DNA from: Chitinilyticum litopenaei DSM 21440
Lineage (GTDB): Bacteria > Pseudomonadota > Gammaproteobacteria > Burkholderiales > Chitinibacteraceae
Length of the DNA stretch: 64,000 nucleotides
NCBI RefSeq assembly: GCF_000428145.1
Contig: NZ_ATZJ01000011.1
Coordinates: 1-64,000 of the forward strand
Direction: 5' to 3'
Every line of letters begins with the position of its first letter. The first letter of the stretch is position 1. A program made the translations under genes and the position numbers. The notes beneath the pieces are model-generated. The model worked only from the letters and a program-made list of their open reading frames with translations. It was not told the origin of the DNA and searched no databases. Shown in pieces: positions 1 to 8,262 of this stretch.

Positions 1-281
1 TTTTTGGGCCACCGAAGCTGCGCTGGGCTTTGCCATGCTGGCCTACAACCTGATGAGCCTGTTTCGGCAGGCCGTGCTGCGCTCCCGGGTTCAGCACACG
101 CTGTCGACGCTGCATGGGCTGGTGCTGGCGATTGGCGGCGCGTGGGGTCAGGGCAGCAAGCAGAACCACCTGATGCTATCGATTCCCCGCCGCAAACGCG
201 CCTGGTTCTCCGGACTTTGGGCCAATGCTTCGGCTCCGCCGGTTGTCCAAGGACTGCGAAGTGGCTAATGGACAATCTGGG
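1..281 (+). mobile_element. IS1380-family insertion sequence, right end only
   Basis: The window opens inside an insertion sequence. The reading frame from base 2 matches the C-terminal part of IS1380-type DDE transposases. After the transposase stop, bases 269-281 read ggacaatctggg, whose complement starts CCCAGATTGTCC and looks like a terminal inverted repeat of this family. The exact end and the target duplication cannot be fixed because the left end lies outside the window. Confidence 0.75.
2..268 (+). CDS. IS1380 family transposase, C-terminal fragment (starts outside window)
   Basis: The frame opens at base 2 with FWATEAALGFAMLAYNLMSL and continues through LFRQAVLRSRVQHTL and LSIPRRKRAWFSGLWANAS to a TAA at 266-268. 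This is the conserved C-terminal tail of IS1380-family transposases, where ATEAALGF carries the catalytic glutamate region. Only about 88 residues are visible. A different-frame ATG at base 4 also gives an open frame, but it has no family resemblance. Confidence 0.8.
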   Translation, partial: FWATEAALGFAMLAYNLMSLFRQAVLRSRVQHTLSTLHGLVLAIGGAWGQGSKQNHLMLSIPRRKRAWFSGLWANASAPPVVQGLRSG

Positions 282-283
282 TT

Positions 284-376
284 GAATTCACGCGCGGGCG
301 CATTGCCGCACTGCGTGGACTGCTGCGGCTGGCTGAGAAGCCTGAGCTGCAGACTGACGCCGATTATTCAACCTGA
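284..376 (+). pseudogene. 3' remnant of a phage structural gene cut by the IS (possibly portal)
   Basis: Directly after the IS end, an open frame without its own start reads EFTRGRIAALRGLLRLAEK and ends at TGA 374-376, about 30 residues. It sits immediately before the scaffold gene, where podovirus-like phages usually carry the portal gene. The interpretation as a portal C-terminus is inferred from position only. If correct, the IS has inactivated portal and the prophage cannot form virions. Confidence 0.5.
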
Positions 377-403
377 CCGCCGAAAGGCCGTCACCCCCAC
401 TCG

Positions 404-427
404 ACCCGCCCATAAGGCGGGTTTTTT
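404..427 (+). terminator. Intrinsic terminator before the scaffold gene
   Basis: A short stem pairs cccgcc with ggcggg around a CATAA loop and is followed by six T. It lies just upstream of the scaffold ribosome binding site (aaggag at 444-449). Confidence 0.75.
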
Positions 428-456
428 CATTTCTGCCGCTACGAAAGGAGCCGCAC

Positions 457-1287
457 ATGAGCGAAGCCGCACAAGCTGCCGACCAAAACTACGACAACGA
501 ACTGGATGCCTTTCTGGCCGAATTTGCCGGCGCAGAGCCTGCCGCTGCTGAGCAGCCGCAAGCCGAGCCGGCAGCGCAAGCCGAAGTCGAGCCCGAGCAA
601 AGCAAGGAGCCGCAGCAAGGCGCTGCCGCCGAAGCTGAGCTGGTGATTGACGAAGAAAAGCAGCGTCTGCTGGAAGAAAACCAGCGGCTGCAGCACCAGT
701 TGCGCTCGGAAGCCGGTCGCCAGGCTGCGCTGCAACGCAAACTGCAAGAACTGAGGTCGGGTGCGCCTACGGGTGGGCCGACCGCCGAGGAGCTGGCCGC
801 GCTTGATCAAGAGCTGGCCGAGCTGTCGCCGACTGCCGCGAAGCTGATTCGCAATGCCGCGACCGCCCATCAGGCCGTCACTCAGCACGTCGAGCAGGCC
901 GTGGCGCCGGTCTACGAACAGCAGATTCGTCTGGAGCAGGAGCGCGAACAAGCCGCGCAGCAGGCCGCCGTGAGCCGCCTGACTGAACTGCATCCGGACT
1001 GGCAGGCCGTGAGCACGTCGCAGCAGTTCCAGGCCTGGCTTGGCACGCTGCCGACCGACATTCGCTCGGTCGCTCTGTCGTCCAACGACCCGGCCACAGC
1101 CGCGTCCTTCCTCACTCAGTTCAAGCAGGGCCGTGATGCCGCCATCGCGCAGCAACAGGCCGCCAAACAGCAAAAGCTGGCGAATGCGGTAGGCGTTCCG
1201 GGCAATGCCGCCCCGCCTTCCGCCGCCGTTGATGATTATGACGCACTGCTCAACGCGCAACTGCGCAAGGCCGGCGTCCTGAAATAA
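457..1287 (+). CDS. Phage scaffolding-type protein (276 aa)
   Basis: Strongly acidic, Ala/Glu/Gln-rich protein. Residues 1-65 are low-complexity acidic sequence, about 65-105 form a coiled coil (EEKQRLLEENQRLQHQLRSE), and the tail is basic and ends KAGVLK. This composition and its place directly before the major capsid gene fit an internal scaffold that guides capsid assembly and is then lost. Start ATG 457 has a good AAGGAG site. No enzymatic motif is seen. The function comes from composition and order, not from a specific family match. Confidence 0.75.
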   Translation: MSEAAQAADQNYDNELDAFLAEFAGAEPAAAEQPQAEPAAQAEVEPEQSKEPQQGAAAEAELVIDEEKQRLLEENQRLQHQLRSEAGRQAALQRKLQELRSGAPTGGPTAEELAALDQELAELSPTAAKLIRNAATAHQAVTQHVEQAVAPVYEQQIRLEQEREQAAQQAAVSRLTELHPDWQAVSTSQQFQAWLGTLPTDIRSVALSSNDPATAASFLTQFKQGRDAAIAQQQAAKQQKLANAVGVPGNAAPPSAAVDDYDALLNAQLRKAGVLK

Positions 1288-1299
1288 GGAACATAGCCA

Positions 1300-2295
1300 A
1301 TGGCTACTACCACTCAAGCCTCGCTGACCAATGTGCAGCAGGCCTTTATCGATGCCAACTACCTGGCGCACGCCGAACCCATCGAAGTCGTGGCCAAGCT
1401 GGGTATGACCCGCGAACTGCCGGCCAATCGCTCCAATGGCACGGTGAAATACAAGCGTCCGACGCCGTTTGCGGCCAATACCACGCCGCTGGCCGAAGGC
1501 GTCGCGCCGACCGCCAAGGCGATGGCGTATGAAAACGTCGATGTGACCATCGGTCAATACGGCGATGTGGTCGAGCTGACCGATGTGGTGCACGACATTT
1601 CCGACTGCCCGGTACTGAAGGATGCCGGCAAGCTGTGCGGCGAGCAGCGCGCGGAAACTATCGAACTGGTAACGCTGGGTGTGCTGCGTGGCGGCACCAA
1701 CGTGGCCTACACCAACGGCGCAGCCCGTAATGCCGTCAATTCCGTTATCTCTGCCACCAAGCTGCGTGGTGCAGTGCAGTTTCTGATGCGCATGCGCGCC
1801 AAGCGCGTAACGCAGTTCGTGAAATCCAGCGCTGCTCAGCAAACTGTCAACATCAAGCCGGCCTTTATCGGCCTGGGCCACACCGACTCGCTGGCTGATC
1901 TGGAGCAGCTGCCGAACTGGAAGTCGTGCGACCAGTACCAGGGCCAGACCGAGCTGCTTCCGGGCGAAGTTGGCGCCTGGGGCGACATCCGCTTTTGCCT
2001 GACGCCGCTGATGCCCAAATGGGCCGACGGCGGCGGCGCGAAGGGCACGATGGTGTCCACCAGCGGCACGTCGGCGGACGTGTACCCCATCATCGTCTTC
2101 GGTGACGAAGGCTGGGGTCGCACCACAGTTGGCAAGAAGGCCTTTGAAAAACTGATGGTATCCCCTCCGGACAACATCAGCGTTGCCAACCCGCTGGGCC
2201 AGAAAGGCACGGTCGGCTGGAAGCAGTATTTCGCGGCCTGGATTGCTAACCAGTCGTGGGTGCTGCGCATCGAAACCGCAGTGACCGCACTGTAA
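1300..2295 (+). CDS. Major capsid protein, N4-gp56 family
   Basis: The 331-residue protein has the pattern of the N4-gp56 family of major capsid proteins: an N-terminal arm (LTNVQQAFIDANYLAHAEP), an early segment GTVKYKRPTPF followed by PLAEGVAPTAKAMAYE, then QYGDVVELTDVVHD, and a late region with GDEGWGRTTV. It forms the HK97-like shell of the head. It lies 12 bases after the scaffold gene with a GGAA site at 1288-1291 and is followed by a terminator, so scaffold and capsid appear to be one transcription block. Confidence 0.88.
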   Translation: MATTTQASLTNVQQAFIDANYLAHAEPIEVVAKLGMTRELPANRSNGTVKYKRPTPFAANTTPLAEGVAPTAKAMAYENVDVTIGQYGDVVELTDVVHDISDCPVLKDAGKLCGEQRAETIELVTLGVLRGGTNVAYTNGAARNAVNSVISATKLRGAVQFLMRMRAKRVTQFVKSSAAQQTVNIKPAFIGLGHTDSLADLEQLPNWKSCDQYQGQTELLPGEVGAWGDIRFCLTPLMPKWADGGGAKGTMVSTSGTSADVYPIIVFGDEGWGRTTVGKKAFEKLMVSPPDNISVANPLGQKGTVGWKQYFAAWIANQSWVLRIETAVTAL

Positions 2296-2313
2296 TCCTG
2301 GGTAACTGAATCA

Positions 2314-2340
2314 GACCCCCGCCGTGTGCGGGGGTTTCTA
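2314..2340 (+). terminator. Intrinsic terminator after the capsid gene
   Basis: The stem acccccgc / gcgggggt around CGTGT is followed by a short T-rich stretch (ttctattt). It lies between the capsid stop and the start of the next gene. The GTG start of a longer frame at 2326 falls inside this hairpin, which argues for the ATG at 2359. Confidence 0.7.
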
Positions 2341-2358
2341 TTTGTGGAGATACAAAGC

Positions 2359-2658
2359 ATGGCAACAATTCACAAAGCCTCCGGCGGGGATTCCAAAATT
2401 GTAGTTGGCGGCAAAGATTATCCCGACGCCAAGGTGTTGCGCGTGACCATTCCGGCCACCGAGCAAGACACCCAACCGGTGCAGATCGGCCTGAATTTCA
2501 AGCTGTTCCTGATCCCGCGCGACCAGGAGGTGCTGGTGGTCGAGCCGCTGATCGACGTGCTGCGCGCAGCAGTGCAGAAGAAGTACAAGAACCAGGGCGG
2601 CGAGCTGATCGAATACGACGCGCCGACCTACCCGTATCAGGTGCTGGGCGAGGCCTAA
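2359..2658 (+). CDS. Small phage structural or head-completion protein (99 aa), unknown
   Basis: The start is placed at ATG 2359 because a GGAGA site lies about 9 bases upstream and the alternative GTG at 2326 is inside the terminator. The protein begins MATIHKASGGDSKIVVGGKD and is mostly beta-strand-like with no recognisable motif. Its position between capsid and the head-tail adaptor suggests a small head or connector protein, but this is inference only. Confidence 0.65.
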   Translation: MATIHKASGGDSKIVVGGKDYPDAKVLRVTIPATEQDTQPVQIGLNFKLFLIPRDQEVLVVEPLIDVLRAAVQKKYKNQGGELIEYDAPTYPYQVLGEA

Positions 2659-2661
2659 GCC

Positions 2662-3264
2662 ATGAACTACCTGCAACTGGTGCAACGTCTGCACGCCGAA
2701 GCCGGGCTGTCTGGCAATCCGCCACAAGCGGTGACCGGGCAGTCCGGCATGTTCGCCAAGCTGGTGAACTGGACGGCGGATGCGTGGACAGAAATCGATA
2801 CCGAGCCGTGGCCGTGGCGACACGTTAGCGTGCCGGCGACATTACTGGCCGGGCAATCGGCGCTGACCAGTGCGCAGATCGGCAAGGTTGAGGTGATCAC
2901 CGGGCTGCGCCATCTGCCCGCTGATGTGTTCGTGCCGAGCTATCCGGTGATTGAACAGGGGCAGCCCTCCGTCTGGACGCAGCTGCTGCCGGGTGAAGTG
3001 CGCTTCAATCGGGCGCCGGAAGTTGATTATGCGGCACAGCTGATTGGCTTGAAGCCCCAGCAGGTATTGGCGGCTAGCCTTGATGTGCCCTTGCTGCCAG
3101 AGCAATACCATCTGGCCATCGTCTGGCGGGCGCTGATGCTGTACGCCAAGCATGAGGAGGTGCCGGGCCTGTACGTGACCGCCGAACGGGATTACCAGGC
3201 GACGTTGAGTCGTGCGATGAATGCGCTGCTGCCGCTGCGTGTTGAGCTGGAGCCGCTGGCATGA
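2662..3264 (+). CDS. Head-tail adaptor-like protein (DUF6682/gp4-like), 200 aa
   Basis: It begins MNYLQLVQRLHAEAGLSG, the usual start of phage adaptor proteins annotated as DUF6682, followed by a Trp-rich stretch (LVNWTADAWTEIDTEPWPWR). Family members sit between portal and tail and close the head. A helical C-terminal half (YHLAIVWRALMLYAKHEEVPGLY) fits the adaptor fold. It overlaps the next gene by four bases (ATGA), so the two are translationally coupled. Confidence 0.65.
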   Translation: MNYLQLVQRLHAEAGLSGNPPQAVTGQSGMFAKLVNWTADAWTEIDTEPWPWRHVSVPATLLAGQSALTSAQIGKVEVITGLRHLPADVFVPSYPVIEQGQPSVWTQLLPGEVRFNRAPEVDYAAQLIGLKPQQVLAASLDVPLLPEQYHLAIVWRALMLYAKHEEVPGLYVTAERDYQATLSRAMNALLPLRVELEPLA

Positions 3265-4709
3265 GCTGGCGCGCCACACAGTTTCCGCTGGCGGGCGGGC
3301 TCGATGTACTGGGTGATGCGCAGCCTGGCTTTTTGCTGGCCGGCGAGAATTTCCGGGCTTTGCCGGAGGGCGGCTATCGCCGTCTGGATGGCGCGGAGTT
3401 ATACGACGGTCGCACGGTGTCAGCAGCAGCAATTCCCGGCGCTGGCCCGGTGCGCGGACTGGCGGTCTACAAGGGCGAGCTGTACGGCTGGCGCAATGAC
3501 GCCGGCAATACGCGCCTGCGCATGTACAAGGCCACGGCGAGCGGCTGGAGCGAGGTCGGCTCGGCCACCACGATTACGGCGGGCGGGGAAATTCAGGCGG
3601 TCAGCTATGCGTTTTCTGGGGCTGCTGGCGCGGTGCGCCTGTACTTCATCAACGGCGTGGACAACAAGGCGTACCAGTGGGATGGCGCGACGCTGACCGC
3701 GATCACCTGGCTGGCTGGCGGCAGTGCTGCCGCGTTAGCCTGCCATCAAAACCGGCTCTGGCTGGCGGCGGCGGGGTCGGTGCAAGGCTCCGGCCTGGGC
3801 AACCCGACCAGCGCAACGGGCGGTGTCGAGTTTGGCATGGGTGACGCGGTGCAGACACTGCAGCCGTGGCGTGATGATGCCCTGCTGGTCGGCTGCGCCA
3901 ATCGCGTCAACATGCTGACCGGAGCAAGTACCGCCAGCATGGCGCAGAAAACCATCACCACAGCGACCGGTGCGCAACGTTTCATCGAAGTCGGCGGCGA
4001 GATGCTGGCCCTGTGGCAAGGCGGCGTGAATGGCATTCAAGCCGTGCAAACGTTTGGCGATGCTGACTCGGTGTCGCTGCTCACGCGCATCCGCCCGCGC
4101 TGGCGTGGTTTTTGGCGGGCGATTGGCAAGCTCAATGATTCGCTGGGTGTGCTGCAGGACGGTGACCGGACGGGCTGGTTGCTGACCCATCAGGCCGGCG
4201 GCGCGCCGCAATGGATGCGCTTTTTCCTGCCCTGGACGGTCAGCGCATTGGCCAGTGATGACGCGGCGCTGTATTTCGGCGCGAGCGATGGCGCGGTGTA
4301 TCGCATGCGCGCTGGATTGACGAGTTTTGCCGGTGCGCCCATCGCCGCGTATATCCGCACGGTGTTTTCCGGGCTGGGTGACGCGCAAACCAAGAAACGC
4401 CTGTTTCGCTTCGGCCTGCTGATGGATTGCGACGCACCGGTGCCGCTGCGTTTTACCGTCGAGAACGAGGATGTCGCGCAAAACCCGGACGCGGGGATGT
4501 TCGCCGGGCACGGCGACGCCGGGCTATATGGCACGGGCGCATGGGGGGGATTCCACTGGGGTATATCACCCGCTGCTGACGAATACGCCTGCGTGTCGGG
4601 TGTGGGTCGGCAATTCAGCGCCTTGTTATTCAGCGAATCCGCCAGCCTGAGCGCCTTCACACTACGGCAGGCCATGTATCAATTCAATCCGTGGAGCGGT
4701 CGGCGATGA
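3261..4709 (+). CDS. Phage tail hub or DNA-stabilisation-like beta-propeller protein (482 aa)
   Basis: The N-terminus MSWRATQFPLAGGLDVLGDAQPG and repeated beta blades (VRGLAVYKGELYGW, WDGATLTAITWLAG, ALACHQNRLWLAA) look like podovirus tail hub proteins of the P22 gp10 packaged-DNA stabilisation type. That would place it below the adaptor, plugging the tail. ATGA overlaps on both sides tie it to its neighbours. The family assignment is by pattern and gene order. Confidence 0.55.
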   Translation: MSWRATQFPLAGGLDVLGDAQPGFLLAGENFRALPEGGYRRLDGAELYDGRTVSAAAIPGAGPVRGLAVYKGELYGWRNDAGNTRLRMYKATASGWSEVGSATTITAGGEIQAVSYAFSGAAGAVRLYFINGVDNKAYQWDGATLTAITWLAGGSAAALACHQNRLWLAAAGSVQGSGLGNPTSATGGVEFGMGDAVQTLQPWRDDALLVGCANRVNMLTGASTASMAQKTITTATGAQRFIEVGGEMLALWQGGVNGIQAVQTFGDADSVSLLTRIRPRWRGFWRAIGKLNDSLGVLQDGDRTGWLLTHQAGGAPQWMRFFLPWTVSALASDDAALYFGASDGAVYRMRAGLTSFAGAPIAAYIRTVFSGLGDAQTKKRLFRFGLLMDCDAPVPLRFTVENEDVAQNPDAGMFAGHGDAGLYGTGAWGGFHWGISPAADEYACVSGVGRQFSALLFSESASLSAFTLRQAMYQFNPWSGRR

Positions 4710-6319
4710 GCGGCACGCATTTTAACTACAGCAACCCGGCGCTGATCGACGGGGCGATCGCCCGCGCCAGCGACGTGAACAATCTCAATGCCGCGACTGA
4801 TACGGCGTTTCGGTCGGTCGAAGCCAAGGCTGTGCATTACGCGCAGGGCTTGACCGACAACCTGGACGCCAAGAGCAAACGCATTCTCAACCTGCCAGTA
4901 CCGTTGAGTGCGGGTGAGCCGCTGCGCCTGGCCGAGCTCACTGCGCTTGAGGCGCAGTTTGGCGCTGCGGAGAGCAATGCCAACGCGGCGCAGGATAGTG
5001 CGACGGCGGCCAATGCCAGCGCCATCAGCGCGGCAAACAGTGCTCTCTCGGCCGAAAACAGCCAGGTTGCCGCAGCAAACAGCCAGGCTGCAGCGGCAGC
5101 CAGTGCTGCCGCTGCAGCCGCAACCTCGCTGGCAACGGTGCTGTCCGGCTTCGTGTCTGGCCCCGCACAGGAGGTCACTCCTACCGACTCGCTTCTGGCG
5201 GCGGTGCAGAAGCTGAATGCCTTGGCGGCAAGCGGGCTGCGCCTTGGGATTGGCGATGTGCTGGTGAGCGCCAGGCTTGCCGCGCCGACCGGTTTCCTGC
5301 TCTGCGATGGCAGCAATTACCTGAAAGCCAGCTACCCCGACCTGTCGGCGCTAGTCGGGCATCAAAATTTGCTCTGGTCTGTGGCGACCATCAGCCCCAT
5401 TCCGGCTCCGGAGTCGGGCGGCTTCGCTGGTGGTGGTAGTCACTGGTACACATACAGCACAGGCGGCACAGCGCGGTATGCAAGTTCACCTGATGGGCCG
5501 TGGAATACCGGCTCCGGCGCTCCAACTTCCTCGGCTGCAAAACTCTGCGCGGCGCGCGCCGAAAAGGCGGTAATCGGCTTGGAGGTAACCGGACCGAAAT
5601 ATGCCATTACGACAAATGGCGGGGCGAACTGGAGTTCATCAACAGTTGCTTACTGCTACGCAGCCTGCATCACTGACGGCGGTGTCATTGTTGTAGGGGG
5701 TCGAAACTCCGGCCTAACAGACCCATACATCGCCACTGGTGCATCAGCCCCACTGACTACGCGCACGTCATCCTTCGACGCGTCGCAATCTGTTTACGGC
5801 TTGGCGGCAATCGGCGCGACTGTCATGGCGATTAGCCACACTGGCAAGGTGTCACTCAGCACAGACGCCGGCACGACATGGGCGAACAAGCCGGACGCCC
5901 CAGCAGTTCCGAGGATGCGCTGTCTTCGCAGCGTTGGCGGCAGCTTTGTCTTCGCCGCCGCGAGCGGCGGCCTGTACCGCAGCACGGACAACGGGGCGAC
6001 ATGGGCGTTGGTGATTTCGTCCGTGGCCTTGTCTACGGACAATTTTGACTTCATTGAGCGATTCGGTGACTTCCTGGTTGCCAGAGCAGCAGGGGACAAG
6101 ACTGTGGCGACTATCGACGGAATGCGCTGGACGCTGGTCAAGGCCGATCTGGCTGGCATCGGGCCTGGCGGCATGGATAGCTCAGGCCGTATCGTATTGC
6201 TGAAAAATCAAAGCGAGGCAGCCCTTTACCGCTACACGCCGTCTTACGATCATGCGACACGGTTTAGCGTGCCGGCGCTGTCGGACACCGTGCGCAACTA
6301 CATCAGGGCCACAGCATGA
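4706..6319 (+). CDS. Tail fibre with a collar domain split by an Asp-box beta-propeller (537 aa)
   Basis: The start is ATG 4706, which overlaps the previous stop; an upstream ATG at 4691 is less likely. Residues 1-80 are an attachment head (HFNYSNPALIDGAIARASDVN). About 85-150 is an Ala/Ser/Asn coiled coil of trimeric fibres. From about 185 a phage tail-collar domain starts (IGDVLVSARLAAPTGFLLCDG). It is broken by some 300 residues bearing Asp-box repeats (TTNGGANWSSS, STDAGTTWAN, STDNGATWALV), and the collar finishes at the C-terminus with FSVPAL and NYIRA. Probable role: host-surface recognition, possibly glycan binding. No sialidase catalytic residues are claimed. Confidence 0.75.
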   Translation: MSGTHFNYSNPALIDGAIARASDVNNLNAATDTAFRSVEAKAVHYAQGLTDNLDAKSKRILNLPVPLSAGEPLRLAELTALEAQFGAAESNANAAQDSATAANASAISAANSALSAENSQVAAANSQAAAAASAAAAAATSLATVLSGFVSGPAQEVTPTDSLLAAVQKLNALAASGLRLGIGDVLVSARLAAPTGFLLCDGSNYLKASYPDLSALVGHQNLLWSVATISPIPAPESGGFAGGGSHWYTYSTGGTARYASSPDGPWNTGSGAPTSSAAKLCAARAEKAVIGLEVTGPKYAITTNGGANWSSSTVAYCYAACITDGGVIVVGGRNSGLTDPYIATGASAPLTTRTSSFDASQSVYGLAAIGATVMAISHTGKVSLSTDAGTTWANKPDAPAVPRMRCLRSVGGSFVFAAASGGLYRSTDNGATWALVISSVALSTDNFDFIERFGDFLVARAAGDKTVATIDGMRWTLVKADLAGIGPGGMDSSGRIVLLKNQSEAALYRYTPSYDHATRFSVPALSDTVRNYIRATA

Positions 6320-6840
6320 CGATGAATACTTTTTACCGGATCGGGCCTGGCGGCTACATCAGTGGGCAGATTGAACTGGCCGGCGATGCTGTGCCGCCAG
6401 GATTCGCGCCCGGCCCGATGCCGGCGCTGGGCGCTGGTGAGTTCGCCGTGTGGAATGGCGCGGCCATCGTTGCAACGGATCAGCCGCCGCCCACGCTTCG
6501 CGAAGGGTTGCTGGCACGGCTCGCTGCCCGGCGCTGGCAGGCGGAAACCGCAGGCACGCGCTGGGGCGAGGTGCCGGTGCTGACCGAGCGCGACGCTCGC
6601 GCCGTGCTGACCAGCGCGATTGTCACCGGCGAGTTGCTCAACAGCTGGCCAGCGCACTGGAAGTTCGCCGATCAGCAGTTCCGCGCCGTAACGCCGGATG
6701 AGCTGAAAGCGGTGGCACTGGCGTGCAATGCGCACGTCGACGCGGCTTTTGCTGCTGAAGCCGCGCACATCGCCGCCATCGCCGCGCTGCCAGACGACGC
6801 GCTGGACACTTACGACATTCACGCCGGCTGGCCGGCCTGA
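6316..6840 (+). CDS. Tail fibre-associated protein with DUF4376-like domain (174 aa)
   Basis: It follows the fibre gene with an ATGA overlap. The N-terminal half is a short beta-rich cap (YRIGPGGYISGQIELAG). From about residue 60 comes a segment like DUF4376 (RRWQAETAGTRWGEVPVLTERDARAVL and a later W-x-x-A-D region). Such proteins are commonly encoded next to fibres and are thought to help fibre assembly or cap fibres. An alternative start is ATG 6322. It ends just before an intrinsic terminator. Confidence 0.65.
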   Translation: MTMNTFYRIGPGGYISGQIELAGDAVPPGFAPGPMPALGAGEFAVWNGAAIVATDQPPPTLREGLLARLAARRWQAETAGTRWGEVPVLTERDARAVLTSAIVTGELLNSWPAHWKFADQQFRAVTPDELKAVALACNAHVDAAFAAEAAHIAAIAALPDDALDTYDIHAGWPA

Positions 6841-6860
6841 CCGCCCAATAGACCACATAC

Positions 6861-6884
6861 AACCCCGCTTCGGCGGGGTTTTTT
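6861..6884 (+). terminator. Intrinsic terminator after the tail fibre block
   Basis: Perfect stem aaccccgc / gcggggtt with a short TTCG-type loop and a T6 tail. The Shine-Dalgarno sequence of the next gene (aaggagg, 6890-6896) begins only a few bases later. Confidence 0.85.
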
Positions 6885-6900
6885 ATTGCAAGGAGGCATC

Positions 6901-8262
6901 ATGGGCCTGGCCAAGATTACGCAAGAGCAATACGACAAAAACGCGGCACTGTTGCTCAAGGGCGGACACACGGCTGAGAGCGCGAAAAAATGGTTCGATT
7001 CAACCTTCGACACCAGTGGCTTGACGCCATCGCCGCTACTGAATGGCAATGTGGCGATCAGCAGCACCAAATCAAACATCAGCACCGCGCCCGGTAATCT
7101 CGGGCTCGACAGTGCGACCCTGCAAGGCATGGTGAAGGCCGCGCAGCCTGGCTTGCTTGCCACCGACACATCCAGCAATCCCCGTTACAACGACCCGATG
7201 AAGGCTGCCGGGACGCTGTTTCTCAGCAATGGTGACGTGACCGACAGCAAATGGGGCGGGCTTGGCAATTTCAGTTCAACGCTGGGCAATGGCCTCACCC
7301 TCAAGGCAGCCAAGTCGAACCACACGAACAGTGAAATGTACGGTGGCAAGCTCGGCCTGGGGGTGTTCGATGCCGCTGGCAATCAGGTCGGTCTGACCGA
7401 CTATTCAACGGCTGGCATGGCCGATCTGTTTCGCCGTACCGGTGCCGGCGAGCAGGCGTTTCTCGACTTTGCCAAGGCCAACGGCCTTGCGGTGTCTGCA
7501 CGTGACTTGCTGACGGTGCGCGGCGAGGCGGGCGGCAGCAATAACCAGCCCGTGTTCAACACCCAGAATGGGATGGTTGGCTCGGGGGCGATTGAGCCGC
7601 CGCGCGGCAATGATGCCGCCGGCAGTCAGGTCGGCGGCCAAGGGGGCGCCGGCAGTCAGGTCGGCGGCCAAGGGGGCGCCGGCAGTCAGGTCGGCGGCCA
7701 AGGGGGCGCCGGATTACTGGGATCCGTCGCACAGGGTATGCCGGGCAGCGTGCGTGAAGCACTGATCCGGCGAGTCAACGAAAACGCCAATGAGCGCGGT
7801 TTGCTGAACTCCAGCATTACTCAGGGCGCGATCACGGACGCGCTATCCCAGGGCGAGCTGGATTGGACGCGCCGAGGCGATCAGGTTGATCAGTTCAGTC
7901 GCTCGCTTAATCTGCAGGCCAGCCAGTTCAGTCGCTCGCTTGATCTGCAGGCCAGTCAGTTCAATCAGTCGCTGGGGCTCGACCGGGACAAGTGGCAGCA
8001 AGGCATGGCCTTCGACAAGAAGAAATGGGGCGACAGCCTTGCGCTTGACCGCGAGCGCCTGAAAGCCACCATCGATACCGCCGCAAAGCAGTATGGGCTT
8101 GATCAATCCAAGCTCGACCTGTCGAGGCTGCAGATCGGCCAGAACTTCCTGAGTGATTATGCGAATCGCATCTACGGGATCATGACCAGCAACATGCCGG
8201 CCGCAGACAAGGAGTCCGCCATTGCCAATATGAATGCCATCTATGGTGGCGGGGCGATCTGA
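6901..8262 (+). CDS. Candidate internal virion/ejection protein with tandem decapeptide repeats (453 aa)
   Basis: Start ATG 6901 has a near-perfect AAGGAGG. The N-terminal 230 residues are beta-rich and unrecognised. Residues 241-270 are three identical decapeptides GSQVGGQGGA, encoded by three identical 30-base units. The C-terminal 190 residues carry a NERGLLNSS motif found in many phage internal virion proteins, then repeats built on QFSRSLxLQAS and a long helix. It opens a run of five tightly packed genes (6901-11270). A virion protein ejected with DNA is my inference. Confidence 0.55.
   Translation: MGLAKITQEQYDKNAALLLKGGHTAESAKKWFDSTFDTSGLTPSPLLNGNVAISSTKSNISTAPGNLGLDSATLQGMVKAAQPGLLATDTSSNPRYNDPMKAAGTLFLSNGDVTDSKWGGLGNFSSTLGNGLTLKAAKSNHTNSEMYGGKLGLGVFDAAGNQVGLTDYSTAGMADLFRRTGAGEQAFLDFAKANGLAVSARDLLTVRGEAGGSNNQPVFNTQNGMVGSGAIEPPRGNDAAGSQVGGQGGAGSQVGGQGGAGSQVGGQGGAGLLGSVAQGMPGSVREALIRRVNENANERGLLNSSITQGAITDALSQGELDWTRRGDQVDQFSRSLNLQASQFSRSLDLQASQFNQSLGLDRDKWQQGMAFDKKKWGDSLALDRERLKATIDTAAKQYGLDQSKLDLSRLQIGQNFLSDYANRIYGIMTSNMPAADKESAIANMNAIYGGGAI
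7621..7710 (+). repeat. Three perfect 30-bp tandem repeats inside a phage gene
   Basis: The unit beginning ggcagtcaggtcggcggcc occurs at 7621, 7651 and 7681 without any difference. Each unit adds ten residues (GSQVGGQGGA), so copy-number change keeps the frame. Confidence 0.95.

Noticed and set aside
439..1881. 480-residue minus-strand open frame across scaffold and capsid genes
   Set aside because: It is antisense to two well-supported phage genes, His/Arg/Gly-rich, with no ribosome binding site; a GC-driven shadow.
7621..7710. Tandem repeats as a CRISPR array
   Set aside because: The units are directly adjacent with no spacers and lie in frame inside a coding sequence.
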